A DNA stretch of 64,000 nt from Gordius sp. MW1 (lineage: Eukaryota; Nematomorpha; Gordioida; Gordea; Gordiidae). Below the pieces are notes generated by a model. It made no database searches and was not told the origin of the DNA. It saw only the letters and a program-made list of their open reading frames with translations. Within the stretch, counting starts at the first letter, position 1. Each line of letters begins with the position of its first letter. The stretch spans positions 16,665,245 to 16,729,244 of the forward strand of contig OZ038528.1 in the NCBI GenBank assembly GCA_964036665.1, read 5' to 3'. This document shows, piece by piece, positions 22,300 through 33,385 of the stretch. The translations under genes and the position numbers were made by a program.

Positions 22300-23128
22300 A
22301 TGGGAGAAGTACTGTGAGCTGATGGGGGGTTTCATCCTTTATTATACTTGGCACCTTTAATCCCTTTTACTGATATCCTCCAAACAACTTTGTTCAATTC
22401 ACTTTATTAATTGCAAAATTACTCCAGAACTCACGCCCAATAACAATGATATATAGATATAACTACGTAACTACGAAACGAATTACGGTACAATGATAAT
22501 AGCGCGGGGATATATTTTCTAGCTATTAAAAAAGGGGGAAAACTGGTTTCAATTGGGAAACTTTTTAGTTCTGGGGAGTATCGATTTCCATGGGGTTTTT
22601 ATAGGTTCGATTTTCTTGGCTTATATTTTTATCCTTGAAACCTCTTTACTTTTTCAACCATTTTTCCGTGCCAACTTTTGATGGATGGCCCTTCACTTCC
22701 CAGGATCTTGGAATCTTCGGCTGACAGTTCGAGGTCTCCGCAACGTTTCTTGGGCCAATTCGTTATTTACTACCCGGCTCTGTTGTTTCCTTGCTTTTCC
22801 CCGCTACTTTTCTCGAGCCAAGTCGTGATTTATAGACTTGTTTTGTTGTATCCTTGATCTATTTTGTTACCCACAATCTTTGATAACCTTCCTCCGTCCT
22901 TAGCTCGCTTTTCGAAGCCAATTAACGATCCAGAGCCTACCATTCCTTAAATGGAGTGGTTCCTTTTTTTAGAGTTTCTCATGGATACTGACACCTCCCT
23001 TTTTTCGGGGATCACGTCTCGGGGGGGGGGGGAAGGGGGGGTTCTTCTGTTCAGTGGTTCCCGGTGGGTAAGTTGAGCAGGTGGTTGAAGCAGGTGGTTG
23101 GATTAGGTGGGTGAAGCAGGTGGTTAGG
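22300..23128 (-). mobile_element. Probable 3' non-coding/LTR region of the second gypsy
   Basis: Directly downstream (minus sense) of pol and ORF3. It holds a minus-sense AATAAA at 22403-22408, imperfect repeats of about 115 bp (CGAGCCAAGTCGTGATTTATA and relatives), a G-run and a GCAGGTGGTTGGGT minisatellite at 23070-23168. LTR borders could not be fixed because the other LTR is not in the window. Confidence 0.4.
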
Positions 23129-23359
23129 TCAGGTGGTTGGCTCAGGTGGGTGAAGCAGGTGGTTGGGTTTTCTCGGCTGTCGGCCCTTATCTTGGTTATT
23201 CGCCAGCCGGGTTATTGGGACTCGTCTAATTTTTCGCCGTGAGATGGTACCTGCTATGAAATATAAATGCTGCCCGATCCCTAATACAGGATCGGTAGCC
23301 ATATCGTCTTCTACCTCAAACCTTTTTAAGTTATAATGGCTTTTATTACCCATTAACAC
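23129..23359 (-). CDS. Short ORF downstream of ORF3 in the second gypsy, unassigned
   Basis: 76 codons starting MLMGNKSHYNLKRFEVEDDM. It ends in proline-rich codons from the GGTGGTTG minisatellite. No domain seen; it could be part of the element or chance. Confidence 0.2.
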   Translation of the reverse strand: MLMGNKSHYNLKRFEVEDDMATDPVLGIGQHLYFIAGTISRRKIRRVPITRLANNQDKGRQPRKPNHLLHPPEPTT

Positions 23360-23475
23360 ACAAAATCTTCACATTCACATATGGGGAATACATTACATTA
23401 ATAACACGTCAAACGGGGAACAAATTATATAATTAACGCGGGGGGGGGGGGTTTATTATGTACATATTAGGGCCA

Positions 23476-23859
23476 TTATTCTGCGGAAGTGGTCGTTTCC
23501 ATGATATCTTGGCCTTTCCTTTCTTCCAGCGTGAACCTTTTCAATCTTTCCTCGATCTCTTCAAATACGTTCGTCAAGAGCATGTCGTCTGTTTGGGTTC
23601 CTACATTTTTGAAATTGTCCTCCTTCTTCGCCTTCTCCACTTTTTCCCTAGTCCATTTTTTCTTATTTCCTTTTGTTGGGCATTTTCTTCCCCTGCTCCT
23701 CCAGGGACACGTCTGCCATCGATGGGTATCTCGTTCATCACATATATAACACACGATTCCCTCTACCTGCACGTCCGACCAATAGTAACACTGCCACGTT
23801 CTATGGCTGTCATATTGCAAGCACACTTTACATTGGAGCTGTAATAAAATAGATTTCAT
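23476..23859 (-). CDS. Post-pol ORF3 of gypsy family 2, two zinc knuckles
   Basis: 127 residues, intact, its ATG about 5 nt after the integrase stop. Two tandem motifs with identical spacing, CKVCLQYDSHRTWQC and CYICDERDTHRWQTC, both C-x2-C-x5-H-x4-C, are followed by a highly charged helix-prone tail (KKKWTREKVEKAKKED, EEIEERLKRFTLEERK). This is a nucleic-acid-binding type of architecture and not an envelope: there is no signal peptide and no membrane segment. It parallels ORF3 of family 1, which sits in the same place and also carries a knuckle. Role in the element unknown. Confidence 0.65.
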   Translation of the reverse strand: MKSILLQLQCKVCLQYDSHRTWQCYYWSDVQVEGIVCYICDERDTHRWQTCPWRSRGRKCPTKGNKKKWTREKVEKAKKEDNFKNVGTQTDDMLLTNVFEEIEERLKRFTLEERKGQDIMETTTSAE

Positions 23860-23866
23860 TCCCCTA

Positions 23867-25060
23867 CTGGTCTCGTCGCCGTAACTGGTCGATATGCCTC
23901 CAGAATTCCAGTCCGTTTTCTATCGTTACTCGACACCTTAACCCTCCCTCTACTGCTACAACCAACCCTTTTACCCATTTACGAGGACCTTGGTACATCT
24001 TAACCCAAACTCTGTCCCCTAATTTAAAACGGGCCGCCCTCTCTATATGACCCTTTCTTTCCCCTTTTTAACTCGTCCAGCCATACTCGACCTCTTCGTC
24101 CCAAAAATCTCGATGATGGGGGCTGGCCATCTATTCCCTCCACGTTATGATACATCAACTTCATCTGCCACTGTTTGGATGGCCCACTCTTCTCCTTAAG
24201 AATCCATCCCTTAACCACTCCAACCATCCTCTCGACTTGCCCGTTGGAACTGGGGTGATATGGTGGGGTGATGATATGTTCTATCCCCTGACTTCCACAA
24301 AATTCCTTAAATTTTACGCTACTAAACGCTGGCCCTCCGTCGGACACTATCAATTTGGTAACCCATATCGCGCCAATAGTCCTTTCAATACCCTTATTAC
24401 GATTCGGGTCGAACTCTAACTAACCCTTTCATACTCTACCCATTTGGTACAGGCGTCCACCGCTATAAAATATACCCTACCTAGACATTCGAAAAAATCT
24501 AGATGGACCCTATCCCAAGGATTTTGCGCCTTAGCCCATTGACTACCTTTTTATTTGGGCGGCATCGTGGCTATGTTATTGCATGCCTCACATTGCCTGC
24601 ACCTCGATTCTATATCATTTTTAATATCTGGCCACCAGATATATTCTCGCGCCCATCTCTTCATTTTCACCATGCCTTGATGTCCCTTGTGTATTTCCTT
24701 TAACACCTCATCCCTTAACTTATTGGGGATAATTAACTGTAGACCTTTCATAACACACCCATTCACTACACTTAATTGTCTTTTGATTTTTTGGTACTTT
24801 CTTGATGCGAGGGGCCACTCAGTTTCTCCTCTGATACACTGGTTCAACTTCTTTAGTTCGGTATCCACTTCCGTCGCTTCCTTGACATCCATCCAGGAGA
24901 CTGGTCCTCCGTCCGATATTCTTAAAATGTATGGTTTTAAAGCAATGATATAAGAACATATTATCATATTTGCAACTTCAACATGGCAGGACAGGACATT
25001 TTTTCCATAGGAAAACCCGTCAACGTACATCTTTGGCAACCTAAACTTTATATTGATATA
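23867..25060 (-). pseudogene. Gypsy family 2 integrase (3' part of pol)
   Basis: 24551-25039 has the H2C2 zinc finger (HKGHQGMVKMKRWAREYIWW ... CRQCEAC). 24024-24353 has the core motifs VSDGGPAFSS and HPSSNGQVERM. 24022-23870 encodes the C-terminal domain (GDRVWVKMYQGPRKWVKG ... WRHIDQLRRR). The strand between (about 24360-24550) carries the first core aspartate region but is out of frame. RT, protease and gag are not present; homology stops near 25060, so the element is 5'-truncated. Confidence 0.8.
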
Positions 25061-26840
25061 TGATCTTTGTCCAACATTATTATTATATTTACTATACCTG
25101 CTGCATCATAATTTTTCCCAACACTTGATATGTATAACTCATTACTCACAAAAAATTGCAATTGAATTTTGCAAAATACGAAAAGTGATTTTACTGGCAT
25201 AACTTGCAGAAGGCCCAACCATAGTGTTATGCTGTTAAAGCTCTCTAATTTTTATTAAAATAGCAAAACTGCGATTTACTTAAAAGTCTTTAATATTGAT
25301 TTTGCTGAGTCCTCGCTCATTGAAAACGTGCTTAGTAATCATGCACCAATTTTTAAAGACATAAGACTAGTATCAAAAATAAATCATGTCAGTACTAATT
25401 GCGGCTTCATAAAAGATCTGCTTATAATCTTATTTCATAGCACCTCACAATTTTTAATGCTGTCAGCAACAAATCAGATTGTGATAAATTGTCAGAATAA
25501 TTCAAAAAATTGAGAAGAGCCACAAAAAAATAAATTTAGAAATTTTCATTGATAATAAATTTACTTTTAAAATGGTCTACCTCGATTGAAGCAATTTAAG
25601 ATTTTATATTACAGCTCGACCTTTGGTATTTGCAAACAGTTTACATATATTCAATCATTGACTCTATTTTTAACATAATTTCTTTATTTAATTATACATG
25701 GCTCGATAAATAAATTAGAACAGGTTTCACGTGGAACGCTATCGTTGACAAACGAACTATTAGAACTGTAACATGCCATTAGGTATTTTATTCTAGAAAC
25801 TCTAATATTTTAAATTATCAAATCAATAAAGTTTGATTTATATTATACATAAAAGGAAATTCAAATATTATGTAAGACACTTAGTTTTGTTATATATAAT
25901 ATCCGTATTGATTCTGAACAATTAATTCTAGATAAATGAAATATAATAAATTTATATTTTAATTGAAAAAAATATATATAATATAATCTAAAAAATGAAT
26001 AAAAATATCCTATCTCTCTATCCATATAAGGTAGAGTAAGATAGAAACTAGAAATTTCTTAAACTCTACGTTGTAGGGAACGATATGATGATATTAAAAA
26101 AAATTAAACTGGAATCTTTTAAAACGGAGAAACTACAACTAAAAATTTTTAAGGCAAAGGAATAGTCAAAGGAACTTGTTCCTTTCATTCTAAAACAGTT
26201 TTTTTTGTTTTTATGGAAGGTGTAAGACCTATATGTACTTGGAATTTTATACTCCGATACGATACCTATAAATATTATTGAAAAGCATTAGGTAGCACAG
26301 GAATCATTAAAGCAGGCTTTATTAGAAGTAATCAAAAATTGCAATCTAAGGTGAAATTTAAGTTTTTTTGGGGGTTTTACATGTCTATATAACAAAACAA
26401 GATAATGTATGTAACTTATTGGTTATTTAGTGTGGAAATTTGAATTTCATTTTCGGTGATTTTTACAGAAATGAACAATATATAACTAAATTTAATAAAT
26501 TATTTTTCGATATATAAAAATTCAGCAAAGAACTATAAAAGAATTAGAACCTAAACTAGTTCTTTTAGAACGAGTAAGAACTTGGTAGTGAAGTAATTCC
26601 ATTTTGAGTAATGAAAATAGACACTGGAACTAGTACAATATTTGTTAAATTTAACTACTTTAGTATTTGGGCTATGAGAAAGGTGCATGGTTTGAAAGGA
26701 CTACTCCGTAGTTTCGAATATTTAATGTACTTGTATTTTATTTTTAAATTGGGGTTTCGAAGATAAGTAAATATCTGACTCGTCCTGACCCACAAACTAT
26801 GCCTATGCTATATTAAATAATAAAAATATTTTACAAGTAT
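25061..26840. other. AT-rich spacer upstream of the hAT-like gene
   Basis: No repeats, TIRs or recognisable coding sequence. A 61-codon plus-strand ORF at 25328-25513 shows no domain. A promoter for the next gene may lie here but none is recognisable. Confidence 0.4.
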
Positions 26841-29228
26841 ATGCTAAATGAAAATATATTATGCATTAGGGATGATAATGACGCAGCATGCCAATCAGGT
26901 CATCTCATTCAAGAAGACCCCTATTATTTTCCTAATTTTTCTAACATTCCAAGCCAGCATAATAATTGCGGATCGAAAATTGTGGACATAGTTGAATCTC
27001 CGTCAAATTTAAACATCAATCAACAAAAAAGAGGACCAGTCAATGTTACGAGCACGCATTTGAGAAAGAAGAGTGGAGCTTGGCTTTTCTTTCAACTGTC
27101 CCCCTATGATGAATCCCAGTCCATTTGTAAATTATGCGGGAAAGTGATTTCGCGAGGTCCATCGCAGGGTAATAACAAAAGGTACTCCACATCACCAATG
27201 CTAACCCACCTCAGAAATAAGCACCCCCAACATTACGAATATATGGAGCAATACGTAGCCATGCAAAGAATGTCGACACAAAAAGGCGCTAATTTTGCCA
27301 AAAATAATGTAACCGGAAATTTGGATAATGTGGGAAAGGATAAAATTTGCGATAAAGCCAGTTTGACCCAAAGTTATGACGAGGTAATGAAGCAAGATGG
27401 TCAAAATACTTCTGGACAATGGCCAATAAAAACGAAAATGTGTTATGAGATTAGAAATGATACCTTGAAAAACAATTGGATGACGGATGGTATAAAATGC
27501 AAAAAAGTCTTATATAGCGGGGAAAGAAAAACAGTTTCTAAAAAGAGAACGATATGTAAACTGGAAGGTGAAATATCTTTGCAGTCAAAGGGTCTTGACA
27601 CAAGCTTAGAAAATTCCAAATTGATGATTGAAGAAGATGAAGTGGTAGAAGTTGATAGTAGTCCTAATGATAGCAACATCTCAATTTCACCTTCATTAAT
27701 AAGTGAAGATAGGAGGAAAAGCACGATAGAGCAGAAAGTGGACGTCTATCTTATGAAATTATTGTTCGATACGGCTAAAGTAAATTTTAATCTATTAGAA
27801 AACGAGCATTTTATTCATTTATGCCAAGCTTTACAACCTACATATCAACTTCCAGAAGGGAAAAATAAACTGATGAGTTTCCTGAATCGTGTGGCACAAC
27901 TAATGGAACAAAATATTAAAGTGAATCTAACGAGCATCGTTTGTTTAGAACCTAGAATTCCTATCAATCTGATTATCCTACAAAATCAATCTACTACAAC
28001 GTCGATTCTAAATTACGTCAATAATTATGATACAAAGGAAAACATTTTTATAAAACCCCAGTACTTTGAAAATGAACATTCTACCAAAGAAGAATATGTG
28101 CCCAAAATCTTAGCCAATCTACCATGTTACGGGGTAAAGGAGGACATGCTCCATGCCGTGTTATGGCTCAACCTAGCAAATCCAGAGGAGTCAAATTTAA
28201 GCCAACCACAAAACTGGCCTGTACTTAAGGGCACATATGTATTAGCCGCTACAATATATGATTTGGGGCAAGTTGTGAACGATAAAGTAAAAAATATTTT
28301 AAAGGAATTGATCTACGATAGTCTATCGATTTCACAAGTTGACGAGGGTGTTAAGAGAGAGCAAGCAGGATACATAGATGTTTATTTTACAAGCCTTTGT
28401 CGCGCCTACCCGCTGCGATACATTGTTTATTGGTTTAGGATTATGTGCCTAAAGATAAATGAAGGAAGGGAAGAAAGCCGCGAAATGCACGACGGACTGC
28501 TTAAAGCTATATATGAACTAGCAACCAAATGGGACCAATATGGCGGAGGAGACTATAAAGTCCCATCTGACGTTAGTCGGGTAATTCCTTATTACGAGGA
28601 GGTCTTGAATGCAGTTACTACTTGTCTGGATGAGTTAAAACTTCCCGACCAAAATGACCAAAATAGCGGCTTTGACTTAATTCTAAAGAATTTAAAGGCT
28701 TGGCCAACCCTGTTGAGGGAAAGGTTATACAAGGGAATAAACGCCACACCAGGTGCCATAACCTATTTCAGCCTGGCAACATTCCTGAATCCCTCTTACA
28801 ATAACACACCTTATATAACTACTGTTCCTCGGGTGTGGGGTGACGTTAAAAATCTCTTGCTAGCGGAGTTCTCCAAAAATAACATAAATTGCGCGTACGA
28901 TTGGCGAGAGACGAGTAACGACTTTTGGTTGAAGTGGAGAGCTTTTATGGAGGAAATTTCTAGCTACAGGGAGATTAAGGTGGATATTGCCAAAGGAAGG
29001 AATTGCCCCGACATTCTAGACGCTATGACTTGGTGGAATAATAATAAAAATAAGTTTCCATTTTTGTATGGCATAGCTCGAATCTATATGGGTATTCCCT
29101 TGCATTTGAATAATCTGGAGGAAAATATCTTACTCGCAGATAAAAACGGGCTGAAGCCGTCGGACTTCAATGATTCAGAAATAGCAGATAAAATTCATTA
29201 TTTATGCGCGAACCAGAAATATATTTAA
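26841..29228 (+). CDS. BED-finger, hAT-transposase-derived protein, probably domesticated
   Basis: 795 residues in one uninterrupted frame. A BED zinc finger lies at 78-130: W81, C96-x2-C99 (SICKLCGKVI) and H123-x4-H128 (THLRNKH). An acidic linker follows, then hAT-core sequence: LLENEHFIHLCQALQPTYQLP (about 315-340) matches the family block before the first catalytic region; ATFLNPSYN (about 652) matches the ATFLDPRY block; MTWWNNNKNKFPFLYGIAR ... LKPSDF (about 730-780) is the hAT dimerisation domain. Where hAT enzymes have the T-D-x-W aspartate motif this protein has KVNLTSIVCLEPRI, with no aspartate, and no C-H-x-L-N-L block is seen. A likely nuclear DNA-binding protein without transposase activity. 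No TIRs or 8-bp duplications were found around it. The ATG is the first in the frame. Confidence 0.8.
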   Translation: MLNENILCIRDDNDAACQSGHLIQEDPYYFPNFSNIPSQHNNCGSKIVDIVESPSNLNINQQKRGPVNVTSTHLRKKSGAWLFFQLSPYDESQSICKLCGKVISRGPSQGNNKRYSTSPMLTHLRNKHPQHYEYMEQYVAMQRMSTQKGANFAKNNVTGNLDNVGKDKICDKASLTQSYDEVMKQDGQNTSGQWPIKTKMCYEIRNDTLKNNWMTDGIKCKKVLYSGERKTVSKKRTICKLEGEISLQSKGLDTSLENSKLMIEEDEVVEVDSSPNDSNISISPSLISEDRRKSTIEQKVDVYLMKLLFDTAKVNFNLLENEHFIHLCQALQPTYQLPEGKNKLMSFLNRVAQLMEQNIKVNLTSIVCLEPRIPINLIILQNQSTTTSILNYVNNYDTKENIFIKPQYFENEHSTKEEYVPKILANLPCYGVKEDMLHAVLWLNLANPEESNLSQPQNWPVLKGTYVLAATIYDLGQVVNDKVKNILKELIYDSLSISQVDEGVKREQAGYIDVYFTSLCRAYPLRYIVYWFRIMCLKINEGREESREMHDGLLKAIYELATKWDQYGGGDYKVPSDVSRVIPYYEEVLNAVTTCLDELKLPDQNDQNSGFDLILKNLKAWPTLLRERLYKGINATPGAITYFSLATFLNPSYNNTPYITTVPRVWGDVKNLLLAEFSKNNINCAYDWRETSNDFWLKWRAFMEEISSYREIKVDIAKGRNCPDILDAMTWWNNNKNKFPFLYGIARIYMGIPLHLNNLEENILLADKNGLKPSDFNDSEIADKIHYLCANQKYI

Positions 29229-29394
29229 TAATTTTTTTTTATTATATATTCGTGTGCATTGGACCAACCCAATTTATTGAAAAACTTGTGAAAATAAATA
29301 GTTAGAAAAATTAGATATGGGCGAAAAGAATTCTAATAAAAAATTAAAATGAGATAAAATCGTGAATTGAATATTATGAGATTAATATGTGTGG

Positions 29395-30107
29395 CTTAAA
29401 AACCTGTCTAGGCCAAAATATTGAGCTGCGGATCGATCCATACCCGCATAAATATATCTTTTTCGCCCCGTACCCAGCCCGCAGATTTAACCATGAAAGG
29501 CTCCAGGCCCACATTGTTTCAAATTTTTTATATGTGTAATAAAACGTTTACAAAAGAGTAATTCTCGATTATAAATAAACGATGCGCGACACATACAAAA
29601 TTATAATATATTGTTTTTTAAAAATAAAAGACTTTCTATTTTATTGGGCTATAATCTGGTCTTTTTCTCTTTTACAACACAACTTGCTTTAGTAAAAGTG
29701 CCCTCACTTATGGCGCTCAGAGCTGGAATTGACTGAATCACTATAATTAATTTAAAAATTTTGATATCAATGGTTGATTATTTCAACGATAAAAGCACAT
29801 CTGACTTAAAATCCGCAGGTTTTAAATTCTGTTCGAGATAAAAAATCTAAAATTTATTAATCATAACTGTTTATAAATTATTGCCTTTATTATTATTAAA
29901 AATCCTAGACCTATTTAATAATCAAATGAAATTTTATTTCCCTTAAAGTACTACGTAGTGCCTTCGTTCTTATTCATAAGTGTAAAAAATAGCAAAAAAT
30001 CCGAACTGTTTTACTTATCTAAGCCCAAGCCCGGCCAGGACTTTTATTCGGCGGGCAGGCCTTAGGCCTACTGACATCGGGCTGGCCCGGTCCATGCAGA
30101 CCTCTAA
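29395..30107. mobile_element. GC-rich hAT-like MITE, ends unclear
   Basis: GC blocks (CCCGTACCCAGCCCGCAG near 29470; CCCGGCCAGGACTTTTATTCGGCGGGC near 30030) surround an AT-rich middle, as in the elements at 1126 and 41628. The right end reads ...CCATGCAGACCTCTA, the reverse of a TAGAGGTCTGCATGG hAT-type end. The left end (near TCTAGGCC, 29405) does not match it well, so the outline is approximate. Confidence 0.45.
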
Positions 30108-30184
30108 TATGGCTTATGTAAGTCTAAAATAAAATACAGTCTTTTTATTTTTAAAACAAAAGTTGGGTTAACTTATTGATGAGA

Positions 30185-31568
30185 TCTTATATATAAAAAT
30201 GAAACTATGTGTGTATGTGTGTATATGTGTATGCCGCCACCAATTTTGTAAAACTACCAGACCGATTTAGCTCAAAATTTCACAGTTTATTCCCCATACT
30301 CCGGAGCATGTTTTAAGGTTTGTTCCAGCCTAATGGTCCAGTAGTTTTCGAGAGGTCAAGTTTTTTTTGTTTTATAAGTTTTGGCACTTAATAAAGACGT
30401 CATATGACGTCATTTTGTGACAACAATCAAATTTAATAATGATAAGACGTTTATTTTTATTCAGAAACAATACAAATAATCAGAATTGTTTTAAAAGTAA
30501 ATTTTTTCCATCCCGATAAGCTACAAATAATCGGAGCCTTTTTTCCCATCCCGACAATCTACAAATAATCGGAGCCGCCAACAATTTTGGAAAACTCCTA
30601 GACCTATTTGGTTCAAAATTTTACACTTCATTCCTGACACTCCGGAATGCGAAAAAAATTTTTTTATCTACAAATAATCGGAGCCTTTTTTCCATCCCGA
30701 CAATCTACAAATAATCGGAGACGCCAACAATTTTGGAAATTTACCAGAATTTCATTCAAAATTTCACACTTCATTCCTGACACTCTGGAATGCGATAAAA
30801 ATATGCACAATCATCATTTGGGATGAATGTACGATGGCAAATAAAAAGCACTCGAGGCGCTGGATTGTATACTCCGAGATTTGAGACAGATTGCACGTCC
30901 TATGGGAGGAGCTCTCTTGCTGCTAGCCGGTGACTTTCGTCAAACCTTGCCAGTCATCCCAAAGTCAACACCCTCAGATGAGCTTGATGCTTGCCTGAAA
31001 GCGTCATATCTTTGGAGAAGTGTGAAGATAATCACGCTAACCACCAACATGCCTGTTCATTTACTTCAAGATGATTCGGCGCAACCATTTGCTAACCAAC
31101 TGTTGGACTTGGGAGACGGTAAATTTCCAATTGAACCTACAACGCACGAAATATCATTTCAATCGCACTTTTACAAAATACAGTCATCAATTGAAGATGT
31201 CGTAAATATAGTGTTCCCGGAAATTCTTATTAACTTCACAAATCACGACTGGCTTTATGAACGGGCTATCTTGGCTCCGAAGAATGACGACGTGAACAAA
31301 ATAAATAATCGCATTCTATTGAACATTCCCGGTGAAACATTTACTTACACATCTGTTGACATAGTTATCGATGCAGATCAGGCGGTGAATTATCCAACTG
31401 AATTTCTAAATTCATTGAAACCATCGGAAATGCCACCTCACAAATTGATTCTGAAAATTGGTTCACCTATAATGATCCTTCGCAATTTAAATCCACCTAA
31501 GTTGTGTAACGGAACCAGCATCGGGAACCCGGGTAAATGGCAAAACAACGTTTGCCGGGTTCATCTAG
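30185..31568 (+). mobile_element. Helitron, internally deleted
   Basis: The 5' end TCTTATATATAAAAATGAAAC follows an A (30184); the 3' end ATCTAG (CTAG at 31565-31568) precedes a T (31569), so the insertion lies between A and T as Helitrons do. Near the 3' end AACCCGG...CCGGGTT can pair. 30230-30800 contains three diverged direct copies of a GCC(A)CCAATTTTG...CTCCGGAATGCG block with ATCTACAAATAATCGGAGCC spacers. Rep and the N-terminal helicase half are missing. Confidence 0.85.
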
Positions 31569-31593
31569 TATATTATAAAGATCAAGCTTATTA
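30818..31593 (+). pseudogene. Helitron PIF1-type helicase, C-terminal part
   Basis: Begins at WDECTMANKKALEAL (about 30819), the Walker B region of PIF1-like helicases, and continues in one frame (ATG at 30881) with LLLAGDFRQTLPVIPKS, WRSVKIITLTTNMPVHL, RAILAPKNDDVNKINN and a final LRNLNPPKLCNGT block. The Walker A half and the HUH replication-initiator domain are absent. The last dozen or so codons are read through the Helitron 3' terminus into flanking DNA. Confidence 0.85.
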
Positions 31594-31680
31594 AAACTCC
31601 TCCGTATAACTTCTTACGTATTTTTTAATGAAACTCTTATTCAAACAAATTTAATCTTGAACGAATAACATCTATGCTCA

Positions 31681-33385
31681 TTTTTAATTGCTATGCAATT
31701 TATGGGCTCGTTTTTTGGTTGTCCGTCCGTTGTCCGTTGTCCGTTACCCTCCCTATCTATTTGCATTGGGTATATTAGGTTATCGATTTTTTAAATTAAT
31801 GCATGAGAAAGAGGTGCCCCACCCCTCATCTCTATCTCCCTCGGTGTGTTATATATAAGATTTGTTAAATTATCTATTATAAAATAAACATAGATAAAAG
31901 TTGGTTACTTTTAATGCTATGCAATTTAACTAGTTATATAATAAACATAAATAAAAGTTGTTTACTTTTTAATTGCTATGCAATTTAACTAGTTTTGAGG
32001 TTAGAAACCCGGAGTTTTTTTGACTCTTATGATTGTTCTTGTTACTATCATTGATAATAAGAATTTTTGGCCGTCCGCTGGCTGCTGACCAATGAAAAAA
32101 TGACCATTGGCCAAAATGTGTATCGAAATTATTTTTTTCGTTTTTTTTGACTATTATGATTGTTCCTGTTTCTACCATTGCTATTATGACTTTTTGGCCG
32201 TCTGCTGGCTGCTGACCAATGTTATATAATAAACATAAATAAAAGTTGTTTACTTTTAATTGCTATGCAATTTAACTAGTTTTTGGGTTAGAATCCCGGG
32301 TTTTTTTGACTCTTATGATTGTTCTTGTTACTATCATTGATAATAAGACTTTTTGGCCGTCCGTTGGCTGCTGACCACTGAAAAAATGACCATTGGCCAA
32401 AATGTGAATCCGAGTTTATTTTTTCGTTTTTTTGACTATTATGATTGTTCCTGTTACTACCATTGCTATTATGACTTTTTGGCCGTCCGCTGGCTCCTGA
32501 CCGATGGAAAAAATGACCATTGGCCAAAATGTGAATCGAAAATATTTTTTTCGTTTTTTTTTGACTATTATGATTGTTTCTGTTTCTACCATTGCTATTA
32601 TCACTTTTTGGCCGTCCGCTGGCTGCTGACCAATGGAATAAAATGACCATTGGCCAAAATGTGATTCGAAAACTTTTTTTTCGTTTTTTTTGACTATTAT
32701 TAATTTATATCCACTTTTACCGTGTCCTGACTGCTGACCAATGGAAAAAAATGACCATTGGCCAAAATATGATTTGAAAATTTTTTTTTCGTTTTTATTA
32801 CTCTTATGAATTTATATCCACTTTTACCGTGTCCTGGCTGCTGACCAATGGAAAAAAATGACCATTGGCCAAAGTGAGCATCAAAATTTTTTTTTCCATT
32901 TTTTTGGCTATCATTGACTTATAGAGTATCTGTTGGTACTGACCAATAGAGAAAAAGTGACCATTGGCCAAATTTTTGATTTTTTTAATTAAAAATTGTT
33001 CAAATTCAACAAAACATTTCTCCCAACAATTCTGCAAATTCTTAACATTGTGTTGTTTTATAATATAATGTTTGTTAGACCCATAATCAATAAAAACTAA
33101 TGTAATACGCAACTAGATGCAAACACTAAATCTAACCCTAACCCTTGCCTATATTACATTTTGCCTATATCATTTTGCCTATAATGGAAAATTTGTATAA
33201 ATAATTAATTAATCATTAGGCATTTAATACCCCCCTATAGACATTCTCGCCCCTTCCCACCTTTCTCGCCCATAAATTGCATAGCAAATATGATACATTT
33301 ATACGAAGAGATGAGTCGTCCCCCCTTCCCTTCCCCTCTTCCCTTCCCTTCTCCCCCTTCCCACGAGGGCCGAAGGCCCGAGTTT
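31681..33385 (+). mobile_element. Helentron-like non-autonomous element with internal minisatellite
   Basis: Starts TTTTTAATTGCTATGCAATTTATGGG. Near the 3' end GCCCATAAATTGCATAGCAA (33269-33288) is the subterminal inverted partner, followed by C/T-rich sequence and a terminal hairpin GGGCCGAAGGCCC then GAGTTTT. Between them are about eight copies of a 110-150-bp unit. Subterminal inverted repeats, tandem core repeats and a 3' hairpin are the layout of Helentron-associated (DINE-1-like) elements; the assignment is by structure, no protein is encoded. Confidence 0.6.
31985..32975 (+). repeat. Minisatellite of about 110-150-bp units containing CCAAT palindromes
   Basis: Each unit holds GACTATTATGATTGTTCCTG, TTTTTGGCCGTCCGCTGGC and the near-palindrome GACCAATGGAAAAAATGACC followed by ATTGGCC. 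Cores lie near 32070, 32215, 32375, 32500, 32630, 32740, 32845 and 32940. Related units are at 55270-56180 and 59390-59440. ORFs here are read through repeats. Confidence 0.8.

Noticed and set aside
23030-23045. G-run as a polypurine tract of the second gypsy
   Set aside because: The element is on the minus strand, where this run is pyrimidine; wrong strand for a polypurine tract.
32288-32650. ORFs rich in NGSNRNNHNSQKN-type repeats
   Set aside because: Products of the Helentron-like minisatellite in different frames.
31985-32975. CRISPR array
   Set aside because: Units are 110-150 bp without unique spacers, in an animal genome inside a mobile element.
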